From Hydrogenophaga sp. NFH-34 (GTDB taxonomy: Bacteria > Pseudomonadota > Gammaproteobacteria > Burkholderiales > Burkholderiaceae_C): a DNA stretch of 64,000 nucleotides. The DNA lies in assembly GCF_021401345.1 (NCBI RefSeq), contig NZ_JACBGE010000013.1, forward strand, positions 1 to 64,000, in the 5' to 3' direction. Positions 47,407-55,345 of this stretch are shown here, piece after piece (positions within the stretch are counted from its first letter, which is position 1; every line of letters begins with the position of its first letter). The position numbers and the translations under genes were made by a program. The notes beneath the pieces were generated by a model that saw only the letters and a list, made by a program, of their open reading frames with translations, had not been told where the DNA came from and searched no databases.

Positions 47407-47460
47407 ACGAAACTGCTGGCGGTAGAGGACGAATCCAAAGGAAGAACTCCACAACTCTCT
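47407..47460 (+). pseudogene. Remnant of an OmpR-type response regulator (first codons only)
   Basis: The reading TKLLAVEDESK matches MKLLVVEDEAK, the start of the intact regulator at 59152. The initiator has changed to ACG and homology stops after about 11 codons. Its spacing from the divergent secreted-protein gene (144 bases) equals that of the intact locus (147 bases), so this is a decayed copy of the same module. The remainder to 47683 holds nothing recognisable. Confidence 0.65.
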
Positions 47461-47683
47461 ATGGCGTTTAGTCCCACGCATGCAGGCCTGCATCAACCGG
47501 CGGCGATAGCGCATGTCGGAGCAACTCGGTATTTCTGTCGTTCGCCAAGCACCCCCGCGTCCTTGCGGCCGAACAGCCAGAAGGTGGCGGTCGAGAAAGT
47601 GTCAAACAGATCATTCCGGAGAAAATCACCACGGCTACTGGATGCAACACGCCCAAGTAGCTTTGGTAGGCGGCAGCAGCCAC

Positions 47684-47708
47684 AAAAAAAGGGGGTCGAA
47701 GCCCCCTT
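47684..47708 (-). terminator. Terminator of the MFS exporter gene
   Basis: Minus-strand hairpin GGGGGCTTCGACCCCC followed by seven T, 37 bases past the stop codon. Confidence 0.85.
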
Positions 47709-47744
47709 AGTCAAGCCCAATCGCGTTCGGCGAAGAACACAACG

Positions 47745-49055
47745 CTACGTGCGTGGCCAGCCTTGATGGAGATCGTCCACGATCAGAGGATGGTGGTGCC
47801 GGCCTTGGCCTGAATGCTCGCGCATATGCGGATGATCCGGCGGTAGATCCGGGTGATCATGGGCGACATCAGACGGATCGCCAGCGGGCCAGAGCCTTAA
47901 CGCAAGCGCTACGCCGGCAAGGCCGATCAACGACATGACGATGAAGGTTGATTGCAGTCCGAAGGCAGCGCCGAAGCGCCCCGCCAATGGGTAGCAGATC
48001 AGCCAGCAGGCATGCGACAACGCAAACTGCGCAGCAAACAACGCAGGCCGATCCTCGGCATGGGCGGAGCGGCGCAAAAGCCGACCGGAAGGCGTTTGCG
48101 CCACGCTGTAGCCGAAACCGATCACCAGCCAAAGCGGCAGCAACAGAACATAAGACGGAATCAGCGCTCCGACGGCGGTGCCGATAACCAGCACCGCCGC
48201 TCCCGTGACCATGACAGGCCGATCCGCCAATTTGTTGAGCAGACCAGGCAGTGCAAATGCGGCGATCATCGAACCGCCCCCGAACGCTGCCAACGCCCAA
48301 GCCACTTCCGCTTCGCCAAGGCCGAAGCGCGCCTTCACGATGACCACCGTATTCACGATCACCATAGCCCCCGCTGCTGACACTGCGAGGCTGACTGCCA
48401 GTAGTCCCCGCAGCCGCGGCGTTGCAAGATAGAGACGAGTGCCCCGCGTGGTGCGCTCCCAGATGCCGCGACGTGGGCCAGGTGTGGACGCGGGCAACAC
48501 CACGCTGACCACCAGCGCGGCCGAGACAAGAAAGCCAAACACCGTCCCGGCAAACAGGTTATGAAAACTGATGACGGTCAGCAGCGCAGCCGCCAGCATG
48601 GGGGAAACCAGGCTTTCAAGGTCGTATGCCAGCCGAGAGAGCGACAGCGCCTTCGTGTACTCCTCTTCGTCAGGCAGGATGTCTGGGATCGTCGCCTGAA
48701 AGGTCGGTGTGAATCCAGCGGAGGCTGCCTGCAACACGAAGATCAGCAGATAGATTTGCCAGACCTCGGTGACGAAAGGCAGACAAAGAGCCACGGCGGC
48801 TCGAACCAGGTCGAGGGCGACCAGCAGCGATCTACGCGGCAGGCGGTCAGCGAACGCCTGAGCGATCGGTGCGATGCCGACGTAAGCAAGCATCTTGATA
48901 GCCAGCGCCGTACCTAGCACGGCTCCGGCGTCCGCGCCCGCCAGGTCATAGGCGAGCAGTCCCAGCGCCACAGTCATGAGGCCGGTGCCGACGAGCGCGA
49001 TCACCTGCGCGGCGAACAGGTGGCGATAGGTGCGGTTCTTAAGGACAGCGAGCAT
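47745..49055 (-). CDS. MFS exporter with His-rich C-terminal tail (NreB-like)
   Basis: 436 residues with about 12 membrane helices. The loop-2 MFS pattern (ADRLPRRSLLVALDLVRAAV) is present. After the last helix comes a soluble tail rich in His and Asp (AHDHPDLPPDHPHMREHSGQ, then RHHHP), as in NreB-type nickel exporters, where the tail binds Ni(II). The adjacent, co-oriented CsoR-family repressor lies nine bases upstream, so the pair forms a self-contained inducible metal exporter. Nickel or cobalt is the likely cargo, inferred from the tail and the regulator; it could also be a general MFS drug exporter. Confidence 0.82.
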   Translation of the reverse strand: MLAVLKNRTYRHLFAAQVIALVGTGLMTVALGLLAYDLAGADAGAVLGTALAIKMLAYVGIAPIAQAFADRLPRRSLLVALDLVRAAVALCLPFVTEVWQIYLLIFVLQAASAGFTPTFQATIPDILPDEEEYTKALSLSRLAYDLESLVSPMLAAALLTVISFHNLFAGTVFGFLVSAALVVSVVLPASTPGPRRGIWERTTRGTRLYLATPRLRGLLAVSLAVSAAGAMVIVNTVVIVKARFGLGEAEVAWALAAFGGGSMIAAFALPGLLNKLADRPVMVTGAAVLVIGTAVGALIPSYVLLLPLWLVIGFGYSVAQTPSGRLLRRSAHAEDRPALFAAQFALSHACWLICYPLAGRFGAAFGLQSTFIVMSLIGLAGVALALRLWPAGDPSDVAHDHPDLPPDHPHMREHSGQGRHHHPLIVDDLHQGWPRT

Positions 49056-49064
49056 CAGTCGGCC

Positions 49065-49322
49065 TCAAAGGAGTTTGGCGAGTGCCTTCATTTCGGTCAG
49101 GACGGAAGCAGCACCATGATCAAGGCAATGGTCGATGTGGTCGTGGATCAGCGCACGCTTTGCTGCCGTCACCGCGCTTTCTACCGCCGAGAGCTGGCGG
49201 GCAACATCGAGGCAAGGTTCCTCCGCCTCGATCATGCCGATGACATGCCGAAGGTGGCCTTCGGCACGCTTGAGCCGCTTCACCAGGTCGGGGTGGCTGG
49301 TGTGTTTGTGTGATTCCGTCAT
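49065..49322 (-). CDS. CsoR/RcnR-superfamily metal-sensing repressor
   Basis: 85 residues from ATG 49322. The DUF156 helices are intact (HPDLVKRLKRAEGHLRHVIG, then AVESAVTAAKRALIHDHIDH). Ligand positions Cys37, His62 and Cys66 follow the C-H-C pattern of CsoR and InrS/NcrB types, and N-terminal His5, His7 and His10 could add nickel ligands. A perfect C6/G6 palindrome lies immediately upstream at 49333-49351, and the MFS exporter follows nine bases downstream, so this should be an autoregulated repressor-exporter operon. Confidence 0.88.
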   Translation of the reverse strand: MTESHKHTSHPDLVKRLKRAEGHLRHVIGMIEAEEPCLDVARQLSAVESAVTAAKRALIHDHIDHCLDHGAASVLTEMKALAKLL

Positions 49323-49332
49323 GTGAGAATTA

Positions 49333-49351
49333 TATCCCCCCTGGGGGGATA
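49333..49351. promoter_or_regulatory. Operator palindrome of the CsoR-family repressor
   Basis: TATCCCCCCTGGGGGGATA is perfectly symmetrical around the central T, with G/C tracts flanked by A/T as in CsoR/RcnR sites. It begins 11 bases upstream of the repressor start codon. Confidence 0.8.
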
Positions 49352-49553
49352 CGTCCAGCGGCAACCTTGCTCTGTCACAGACGGAGCCAAGCGACAGCGC
49401 AGCAAAAGAAAGCGCTCCGCTATTGACGGGACGGCGCACCAGGGTCAGTGCAGCGCGATTACCTCACCGCCGGCGCCGTCGTCGACTGCAGTTGGTCAAT
49501 CACACCTCGTTCTACGAACGCGCACAGTGGTTCGTCCTGCTGACCTGTCTCAG

Positions 49554-51398
49554 TCATGCTTGCGAAAGATATGGATTGTTCGGAGGCACCTCGGTGAACA
49601 ACAGTGTGGGTTCTTGCAATAGATACCCGTGAAGGCGGCGAGACTTCCGTGGCCCAGTAACTTCGCACGTCCAAATGTTCAGCCCGCTGGCCTGCTTCTT
49701 GTGCAGTCCCAGCTTCTCAAAACGCTTCTGCACCCATTGCCAATCTGACTGGTTTTCCTGCTTGGCCAGCGCACTCACCTGCGGGTGCTCCTGCGCATAC
49801 CGCTGGAACACTCCGGGGCTGACCAGGTACGCGGTATCGCTCACGGTATGCACGAGCGCCTTAGCGTCGTTGATGATGAGCCGGCGGGAGGCGATGCCTT
49901 GTTGCAGCCATGCCATGAAATGCTCGGCGGACGGCTGCGCCGCCGAAGACGTTGGCGTAGGCACAGGTGACGAAGGCAGCGCAGCCGCCAAGGTTGGCGC
50001 GGGCGCTTCGTGGCATGCGGAAGGTTTCTCGCCCAAGGCGGCTTCCACATCCTGCCGCGGGGCCGGCGACTCGCCCATTCCCACCATCGTCAGCATGTCT
50101 TCCATGACATCGGGCATGGGCTGGGGCGAAGCAACCGGCGCTGTGCTAGCAGCTTCTTCCCATGGCAGCGCCTCTTGGCTTGCCGGGGCGGCCTTCTCGT
50201 CAGCCGTGGCAAGGAGGGGCGGCGCATCGGCCTCCTTGTCCGCGGGGGCCGTCTCAGTCGCTACCGTCCCAGCGAAAGGCGCAGGCCGCTCGCCAGACTC
50301 CCAAATCAACGCGGGCGCGAGGCGCAACAGGGTGAACGAGTGGGACCAGCCGGTGGAACTCGTCACCGTTGCGCGCCAGATCGCCTTGCCATCGGACGTT
50401 GGCTGCAAGATGCCGTGATCCTGAAGGACATTGAACACCGCGGTGTTGTTCGCGGGGATGCCATCGACGCCCTGGGACAGCAGGTGCGCGCGCAGCTTGT
50501 CCGATACCGTCTTGCTGACCAGCCACAGCGCATCCTCGGTGAGCCAGCCATCTGAGGCTTCAGGCTGGTTCAATTTCAGCTCTTCCTTGAGCAGGTAGCG
50601 CAGCCCGTTGACCAGCTTGCGTTGCAGCGTGTGCTTGGGTGCGGCCATGGCGCGCGCAGGATCGCCGCCCAGCTCCTGGGCGACGGAGGCGCGGTCCGCC
50701 TGCACGACCAGTTCCCCCAGCACTCCGGCGTGTTCGTATTGCCCGGCCAGAACGTAGAGCAGCGGCGCCCACAGGGACGGATAGCCGCTGAGCCAGTCCA
50801 GGAGATCGCGGTCTAGCAGTTGCCGATAGAGCAGTCCTGTCGCGGCGCTATGGAGCCGATATTCGCGATCGTCACGGTAGCGAAATCGGTATGGCTGGCG
50901 CAGCGGGCCGTGCCACGGGTGCCAGGTGCTGCCATCGGCCAGCTCGACGTGCAAATCGACCGCCACCTTGCCGATGTCATGGAGCAGCGCGGCATAGGCG
51001 ACGGCGGCAGTCCACGCTTCGGCCTGCGCGGCCTGGTCTTCGGGGCTCGCTCCGATGGGCAGCAGATGGGACTGCCGCAGCTTCAGGCTGTAGGCGACGA
51101 TTTCGAGGCCATGGTCGAGCATGCCGCCTGGGTAGGCGTGGTGATGCGCTTCGGAGGCCGGGAAAGCCTGGACCAGCTCAGCGTAGCGTTCCAGTGGCGT
51201 GCGGTACAGCGCTGCGAACTGCTGGCGCGAGAGTGAGGTGCGCTGCCAGATGTGTTCCAGCAGCTTCTGCCGGCGCGGCGTGGCCAGCAGCGATGCGGCC
51301 GACTCGGGCCGCATCAACCCTTTCGGGAGGTCGGTGGCGGGTGGTGGCGTTGGAGCGGCGGCGACCGGGGGCCGTTTTCGCTGGAACAGGGTGAGCAT
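49554..51398 (-). CDS. traI: MobH-family ICE relaxase TraI (PFL_4751 family)
   Basis: 614 residues from ATG 51398. The N-terminal half is the MobH catalytic region with HHH (85-87), YPGGMLDHGLE (His96) and the HD-type ALLHDIGKV (His140-Asp141), all expected metal or active-site residues. A Pro/Ala-rich linker (about 400-500) leads to the C-terminal domain (AKALVHTVSDTAYLVSPGVF) typical of these relaxases. It nicks oriT and leads the single strand into the recipient. The end of the gene abuts the metal cargo, and upstream lies the RES toxin-antitoxin promoter. No oriT is identified; the 314-base gap upstream is one candidate. Confidence 0.93.
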   Translation of the reverse strand: MLTLFQRKRPPVAAAPTPPPATDLPKGLMRPESAASLLATPRRQKLLEHIWQRTSLSRQQFAALYRTPLERYAELVQAFPASEAHHHAYPGGMLDHGLEIVAYSLKLRQSHLLPIGASPEDQAAQAEAWTAAVAYAALLHDIGKVAVDLHVELADGSTWHPWHGPLRQPYRFRYRDDREYRLHSAATGLLYRQLLDRDLLDWLSGYPSLWAPLLYVLAGQYEHAGVLGELVVQADRASVAQELGGDPARAMAAPKHTLQRKLVNGLRYLLKEELKLNQPEASDGWLTEDALWLVSKTVSDKLRAHLLSQGVDGIPANNTAVFNVLQDHGILQPTSDGKAIWRATVTSSTGWSHSFTLLRLAPALIWESGERPAPFAGTVATETAPADKEADAPPLLATADEKAAPASQEALPWEEAASTAPVASPQPMPDVMEDMLTMVGMGESPAPRQDVEAALGEKPSACHEAPAPTLAAALPSSPVPTPTSSAAQPSAEHFMAWLQQGIASRRLIINDAKALVHTVSDTAYLVSPGVFQRYAQEHPQVSALAKQENQSDWQWVQKRFEKLGLHKKQASGLNIWTCEVTGPRKSRRLHGYLLQEPTLLFTEVPPNNPYLSQA

Positions 51399-51650
51399 GT
51401 CGGTGTCCTGATGGCGGGCCGAGCGGGAGGCCTTTTGGCCTTTTCGAGGTAGGGCCTTTCCCCTTGCACCCCATTCCCTTGCCGTTTCAGCCCTTTGGCC
51501 TTTAACCGTTTCGGTATAGCGGGGCCTGGGTTGCGGCTCCAGCGTCAATGGGGAACCCGCACGAATGGATTGGACGGCGACCTGGCGTTGGCCCTGGCCT
51601 ATGCTGCCGGGACGCTACCCCCCAGGGAGGCTCCCACTCGGGCGACTAAG

Positions 51651-51679
51651 TTGACAAAAGCGACAAGGGCGACTAGAGT
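51651..51679 (+). promoter_or_regulatory. Promoter of the putative RES toxin-antitoxin operon
   Basis: TTGACA and TAGAGT are separated by 17 bases. Three GCGAC direct repeats (starting 51642, 51660 and 51669) overlap or flank it and may be autoregulatory binding sites. The rest of the 51,399-51,712 gap shows no gene. Confidence 0.7.
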
Positions 51680-51712
51680 GAATCCTGTCTCAAACCAATC
51701 TGGGAGCTGACC

Positions 51713-52339
51713 ATGCCCACTGCGATCGAATTCATTGCCGACCGGCTGCCGCGCGTCACGGTGGAGGATGTGCGACGCTTCGCCGATACCGTCGAAATCC
51801 GGGATGCCCCGGCTTTTGCGGCCGAGTTGCAGGCGTTCATCCACGAGCGCGTGGAGGCGGTGACGCTGCCCGCCAACCTGGAAGGTGAAACGGTGGCGCA
51901 GGCCTTGCAGCGCAAGGCAGCCGCGTTGCGCGCCGACACGCGCTGGGCACCGACTGAAACCGATGTCCAGCGAGGCCGCGCCGTGCTGCTGGAAGCCTTC
52001 AACCAGCCGGACAACCTGCCGCCTGCCGAGTTCGCCAAGCTGGCGGACAAGTCGCGCCAGCAAATCTACAAGGACATCCTCGCCCGTCGGCTGCTGGCGC
52101 TGAACGTGGGGCCGCGCGGCCAGAAGCTGCCCGACTGGCAGCTCGACCCGGTGAAGCAGCAGTTAACCCAAACCGTGCTCCAGGAGGTCGAGGGCATCGA
52201 CCACTGGACGATCTACCGCGCGCTGTCCGAACCGCTCGAAGGCTTGGGCGGTCGCTCGCCGGTGGATGCGGTGACGCATGGCACGATCGATGACGTGGCC
52301 GAGGCCGTGTTCAACGTGCTGGGCGTCCAGGTGCATTGA
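51713..52339 (+). CDS. Putative antitoxin (Xre/MbcA/ParS-type) paired with the RES toxin
   Basis: 208 residues. The N-terminal 85 residues are helical and acidic, with no obvious family. Residues about 89-152 (QPDNLPPAEFAKLADKSRQQ onward to GPRGQKLPDWQLDPVKQQLTQ) are closely similar to the C-terminal tail of the element's integrase. The C-terminal part ends in AVFNVLGV and contains PVDAVTHG, in keeping with MbcA/ParS-type toxin-binding domains. The RES gene follows 12 bases downstream, and the promoter is immediately upstream. Antitoxin assignment rests on this pairing; the middle domain may instead bind DNA. Confidence 0.72.
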   Translation: MPTAIEFIADRLPRVTVEDVRRFADTVEIRDAPAFAAELQAFIHERVEAVTLPANLEGETVAQALQRKAAALRADTRWAPTETDVQRGRAVLLEAFNQPDNLPPAEFAKLADKSRQQIYKDILARRLLALNVGPRGQKLPDWQLDPVKQQLTQTVLQEVEGIDHWTIYRALSEPLEGLGGRSPVDAVTHGTIDDVAEAVFNVLGVQVH

Positions 52340-52351
52340 AGCGAGATCGCT

Positions 52352-52984
52352 ATGAGCCACGAGCTGCCTTCGTTCCTGATCGATGCCGGTGAACTGCTCC
52401 AGCATGTGAGCCGCGTCGTCTATCGGGGCAGCCCGCTGTACTTCGGCCGCAGCGGCACGAATCGCTACGATGACCCGGCAGTGGCCTACGGCATGCTCTA
52501 CCTGGGGCGCGACCTGCCCACGGCGCTGATGGAGTCGGTGTTTCACAAGCACCAGTGGCTTGAAGACACGAAGCGCTCCATCGCCCTGAAGGAAGTCCAG
52601 GCCCGGATGGTGCGCGCAATAGGCGTGCTGGACGACGTGCTCCTGGCCGACCTCACGGCGCCTGGCGTCATGGCGGGCTACTTCGGCCTGAATCTGGAGC
52701 AGTTGGCCAGTCGCGACTACACGCACACGCAGCAGGTGTCCGCCCAGGTGCATGCGATGCGCGGAAACGACGGCCAGCCCCTGTTCGACGGGGTGCTCTA
52801 CCCGTCGCGCAACAACTATCCCGCCAAGAGCATCGCCCTGTTCGAGCGTGCGGGAGCCAAGATCAGCGTTGTCAAGGACATCGACCTGGTTGACCATGTG
52901 GACTGGCCGCGGTTCGTTGCCACCTACCGCATCGGCGTGGAACCCGATCCCGGCCCAGTGGAGCCGGAGGACGAAGCGTCCTGA
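52352..52984 (+). CDS. RES-domain toxin (putative NAD+-degrading)
   Basis: 210 residues. The RES-family residues are visible: Arg25 with Tyr near the N-terminus (VYRGSPLYFGRSGTNRYDDP), a central Glu (TALMESVFHKHQ) and the Ser in VLYPSRNN. Characterised RES toxins such as ParT and MbcT act on NAD or ADP-ribosylate targets and are held off by an Xre/MbcA antitoxin. The start is ATG 52352, twelve bases after the putative antitoxin stop, so the two are one operon. The C-terminal PEPDPGPVEPEDEAS-like tail is disordered. It could maintain the element in the population. Confidence 0.82.
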   Translation: MSHELPSFLIDAGELLQHVSRVVYRGSPLYFGRSGTNRYDDPAVAYGMLYLGRDLPTALMESVFHKHQWLEDTKRSIALKEVQARMVRAIGVLDDVLLADLTAPGVMAGYFGLNLEQLASRDYTHTQQVSAQVHAMRGNDGQPLFDGVLYPSRNNYPAKSIALFERAGAKISVVKDIDLVDHVDWPRFVATYRIGVEPDPGPVEPEDEAS

Positions 52985-53068
52985 AGCAGCAAGAAAGCGC
53001 ATTGAAGCCTCAAACCGAATGAATTGGAGCAAACTGGAATAGGCATTCCTCAACAGCAGGAGACGACC

Positions 53069-53428
53069 ATGAACACGACGACCCGCACCAGCACCGCAGA
53101 ACGCCTCGGCCGCGCCTTTGGCCGCGGATGGCGTGCCTATGCGCGCGGCGAACGGCGGGCATCGAACTGGTTGATCTCCAAGGGAGTGCCGGTAGCTGGC
53201 GCTGTCGTGCTCGTGTGGGTGGTCAAGCTGGCCGCGCTCGGGACGCTGCTGTACACCACCTTCTGGCTGGCTCTGCTGCTGGTGTGCGTCATGGTCGTAG
53301 CTTGGATGGCCCGCAACGCCGACCTGGGCGAGGAGTTGCCCGAGCCAGAATGGCGAAACGGACCAGCCGGGTTCGGCCTGTACACGTATGACGGTTTTCG
53401 CATTGATCCTCATGTCGAGGACGACTAG
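53069..53428 (+). CDS. DUF3742 family ICE protein
   Basis: 119 residues from ATG 53069 behind an AGGAGA site. A basic N-terminus (RAFGRGWRAYARGERRASNW) is followed by two membrane helices (about 50-90, AVVLVWVVKLAALGTLLYTT) and an acidic tail. DUF3742 occurs at this place in ICEclc-family transfer regions. Function is unknown. It is convergent with traG and starts 84 bases after the RES gene, so it may be co-transcribed with the toxin-antitoxin pair. Confidence 0.82.
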   Translation: MNTTTRTSTAERLGRAFGRGWRAYARGERRASNWLISKGVPVAGAVVLVWVVKLAALGTLLYTTFWLALLLVCVMVVAWMARNADLGEELPEPEWRNGPAGFGLYTYDGFRIDPHVEDD

Positions 53429-53434
53429 CAGTGA

Positions 53435-54958
53435 TCACTTCTTCGACACTGCATTGATCGCGATACTTCCTCCCTTCCCACCGGCAGCCTTGGCATCGCC
53501 AGTGGCACCAGCGAGGCCTTGCAGCACGTTACCGGCGCGAACGCCCGCCCAAGCCAAGGCCATGATCCAGAAGGTAGGCAGCACGATGAACATCGTGCCC
53601 GTGATGAACATCAGGAGCATGTCACCGAAGGCGTTGTTCAGTCCCACGAGCGGGTCGAAGTTGGTGTGCGGCCGGTTCCAGCCGAAGCCCCAGCCGTAGA
53701 GCGCGTCCAGAATCGTCGAATCGATCCAGCGTGCGAGCTGGAACCAGAAGTCCGTGAAGAACAGTGCGAACTGCACGACGCTGACGGTGACCACCGTCTT
53801 CAGGTCGTAGGTGCCCACGACCAGCACTAGCGGGATGCAGATGACCAAAGCCATCTTCAACAAGGCGAGCACCATGGGCAGGGATTGGCGCACGACATCC
53901 ATGGCAGGAAACGCAGCAATCGCGCCGACTGCCATCCCGACGTCGCCCGTGGCCCGCGTCACGATGTTCGGCAGGGTCTTGTCGATCTGGCCGCCGTAAT
54001 CCGTATAGACGCTGCCCTGGTTCAGTTTCTGCTGCCGCGGTGACGCGATGGCGCGGATCACCGAATCGTCCACCTCGGCCCGGCTGAGGAACCCGGCCCA
54101 GCCCGCCAGGCGATTCAGCAGGCTCGGGTCCACTTGCCCCAGCAGCCGCGCGCGCAGTCCGTTGCTGCCCTCTGACCACCACTGCCTGCAGGTCGGGTAG
54201 CCGCCACCATTGGCAACCTGCGCGAGGCCTGCATCGCGGGTGTCGTCATAGGGCCATGCCTCGCGTGCCGTGCTGGAGCGGTAGCTGTCGTAGTAGCCGC
54301 CCGTGTCCGTGAAAAAGCGCGAGCCGATCCAAGTTACGTCGTGCATCTGCTGCTCATCGAGATCCGGGCGCTGCATGAACAATTTGGCCCGCGCAGGCCC
54401 ATAGCAATCCCGCGAGAAGTCCGCGACCTCTTGAGCGAGTACCGGGTCGTCAATGCGGGTCGCGTCGATCTCCATCCTCATCTGCCGCAGGTCCGTACCG
54501 CACGGGATCGCAGCCACCGAGGCGCTCGTGACGGCGCGCGAGAGCGCGTGCATGAAGGCCCACCAGACCGGCACCTTCGCCGACTGGTTGTTGATGGTGC
54601 TGAAGGACTGCGACCAGCCAGTTTCCGCGGGCTGCGGAACGCTGACCTGGCACTGCGCCGAGCGCGAGCTATCGTACTGGATGGTGCTGAGGTCCACGTC
54701 GATGAACGGAATGCCCGCGAACATCACCACCACGATCGCAACGAAAACCCGGTTCTCGATGCGCGCGGCAGAGAGCACCCCCTTGTTGCCCTCGTCAGCA
54801 CCTTCCGCGCGGGCCTTCAGCCACTCCTGCACGACGATGGCGACGAAAGGCAGCGCGAACACTCCGCTGGACACCAGCACGGCCCAGATGCCGTTGTTGA
54901 CGATCCAGGACACGAGGGTGAGGTAGTACTCTAGGTAGTCCGTCGTGAAAAGCGTCAT
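53435..54958 (-). CDS. traG: TraG N-terminal-like mating-pair stabilisation protein
   Basis: 507 residues, inner-membrane. Helices near the N-terminus (YYLTLVSWIVNNGIWAVLVS and VFVAIVVVMFAGIP), at about 365-405 and at 450-480 flank a large periplasmic domain with several cysteines (SAQCQVS, CGTD, DCYG, TCRQW). The order of genes around it (DUF3742, TraG, hypothetical, PFL_4711, PFL_4710, PFL_4709) is that of ICEclc-type transfer regions. It would stabilise mating pairs and pilus assembly. Confidence 0.88.
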   Translation of the reverse strand: MTLFTTDYLEYYLTLVSWIVNNGIWAVLVSSGVFALPFVAIVVQEWLKARAEGADEGNKGVLSAARIENRVFVAIVVVMFAGIPFIDVDLSTIQYDSSRSAQCQVSVPQPAETGWSQSFSTINNQSAKVPVWWAFMHALSRAVTSASVAAIPCGTDLRQMRMEIDATRIDDPVLAQEVADFSRDCYGPARAKLFMQRPDLDEQQMHDVTWIGSRFFTDTGGYYDSYRSSTAREAWPYDDTRDAGLAQVANGGGYPTCRQWWSEGSNGLRARLLGQVDPSLLNRLAGWAGFLSRAEVDDSVIRAIASPRQQKLNQGSVYTDYGGQIDKTLPNIVTRATGDVGMAVGAIAAFPAMDVVRQSLPMVLALLKMALVICIPLVLVVGTYDLKTVVTVSVVQFALFFTDFWFQLARWIDSTILDALYGWGFGWNRPHTNFDPLVGLNNAFGDMLLMFITGTMFIVLPTFWIMALAWAGVRAGNVLQGLAGATGDAKAAGGKGGSIAINAVSKK

Positions 54959-54973
54959 GGCCTCGATCTCCCC

Positions 54974-55345
54974 TCAGCGGGCCTGCATCAACAGGCTGGC
55001 TTCCAGCGCGACGATGGCGACGACGCCGGCGACCTCGGTGCGGATCAGCCGGCGTCGCGCCTGCCCATCTGTCCCGCTTTGGTCTTCGCGGGCCAGCACC
55101 CGGCGGCGCATCCAGAACCATCCATAGGCCGTTGCCGCGTACACGCACAGCCGCCAGATGAAGAAATACCCTGCGGAGGCCGTCAGCCACCGTTCCCAGC
55201 CTGCAACGCTGCCGACCAGGTAGATGCCCGCGACGTTGGCCCCCACGGCAGCGGCAACGATCAGCACCAGCCACAGCAGCGTCTTCGCCGCGCGCCGGCT
55301 GAACAACCAGTGCAGCGGCCGCCAGGCCATGCGCGCCGGGCTCAT
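54974..55345 (-). CDS. Hypothetical ICE membrane protein between TraG and PFL_4711
   Basis: 123 residues with about four membrane helices (TLLWLVLIVAAAVGANVAGI; AGYFFIWRLCVYAATAYGWF; TEVAGVVAIVALEASLLMQA). It overlaps the PFL_4711-family gene by four bases and precedes traG by 15 bases, so it is part of the transfer operon. I know no function; the position is conserved in related elements. Confidence 0.78.
   Translation of the reverse strand: MSPARMAWRPLHWLFSRRAAKTLLWLVLIVAAAVGANVAGIYLVGSVAGWERWLTASAGYFFIWRLCVYAATAYGWFWMRRRVLAREDQSGTDGQARRRLIRTEVAGVVAIVALEASLLMQAR

Noticed and set aside
49459..49674. Short minus-strand frame overlapping the relaxase end
   Set aside because: No domain and it overlaps the traI stop region; not supported as a gene.
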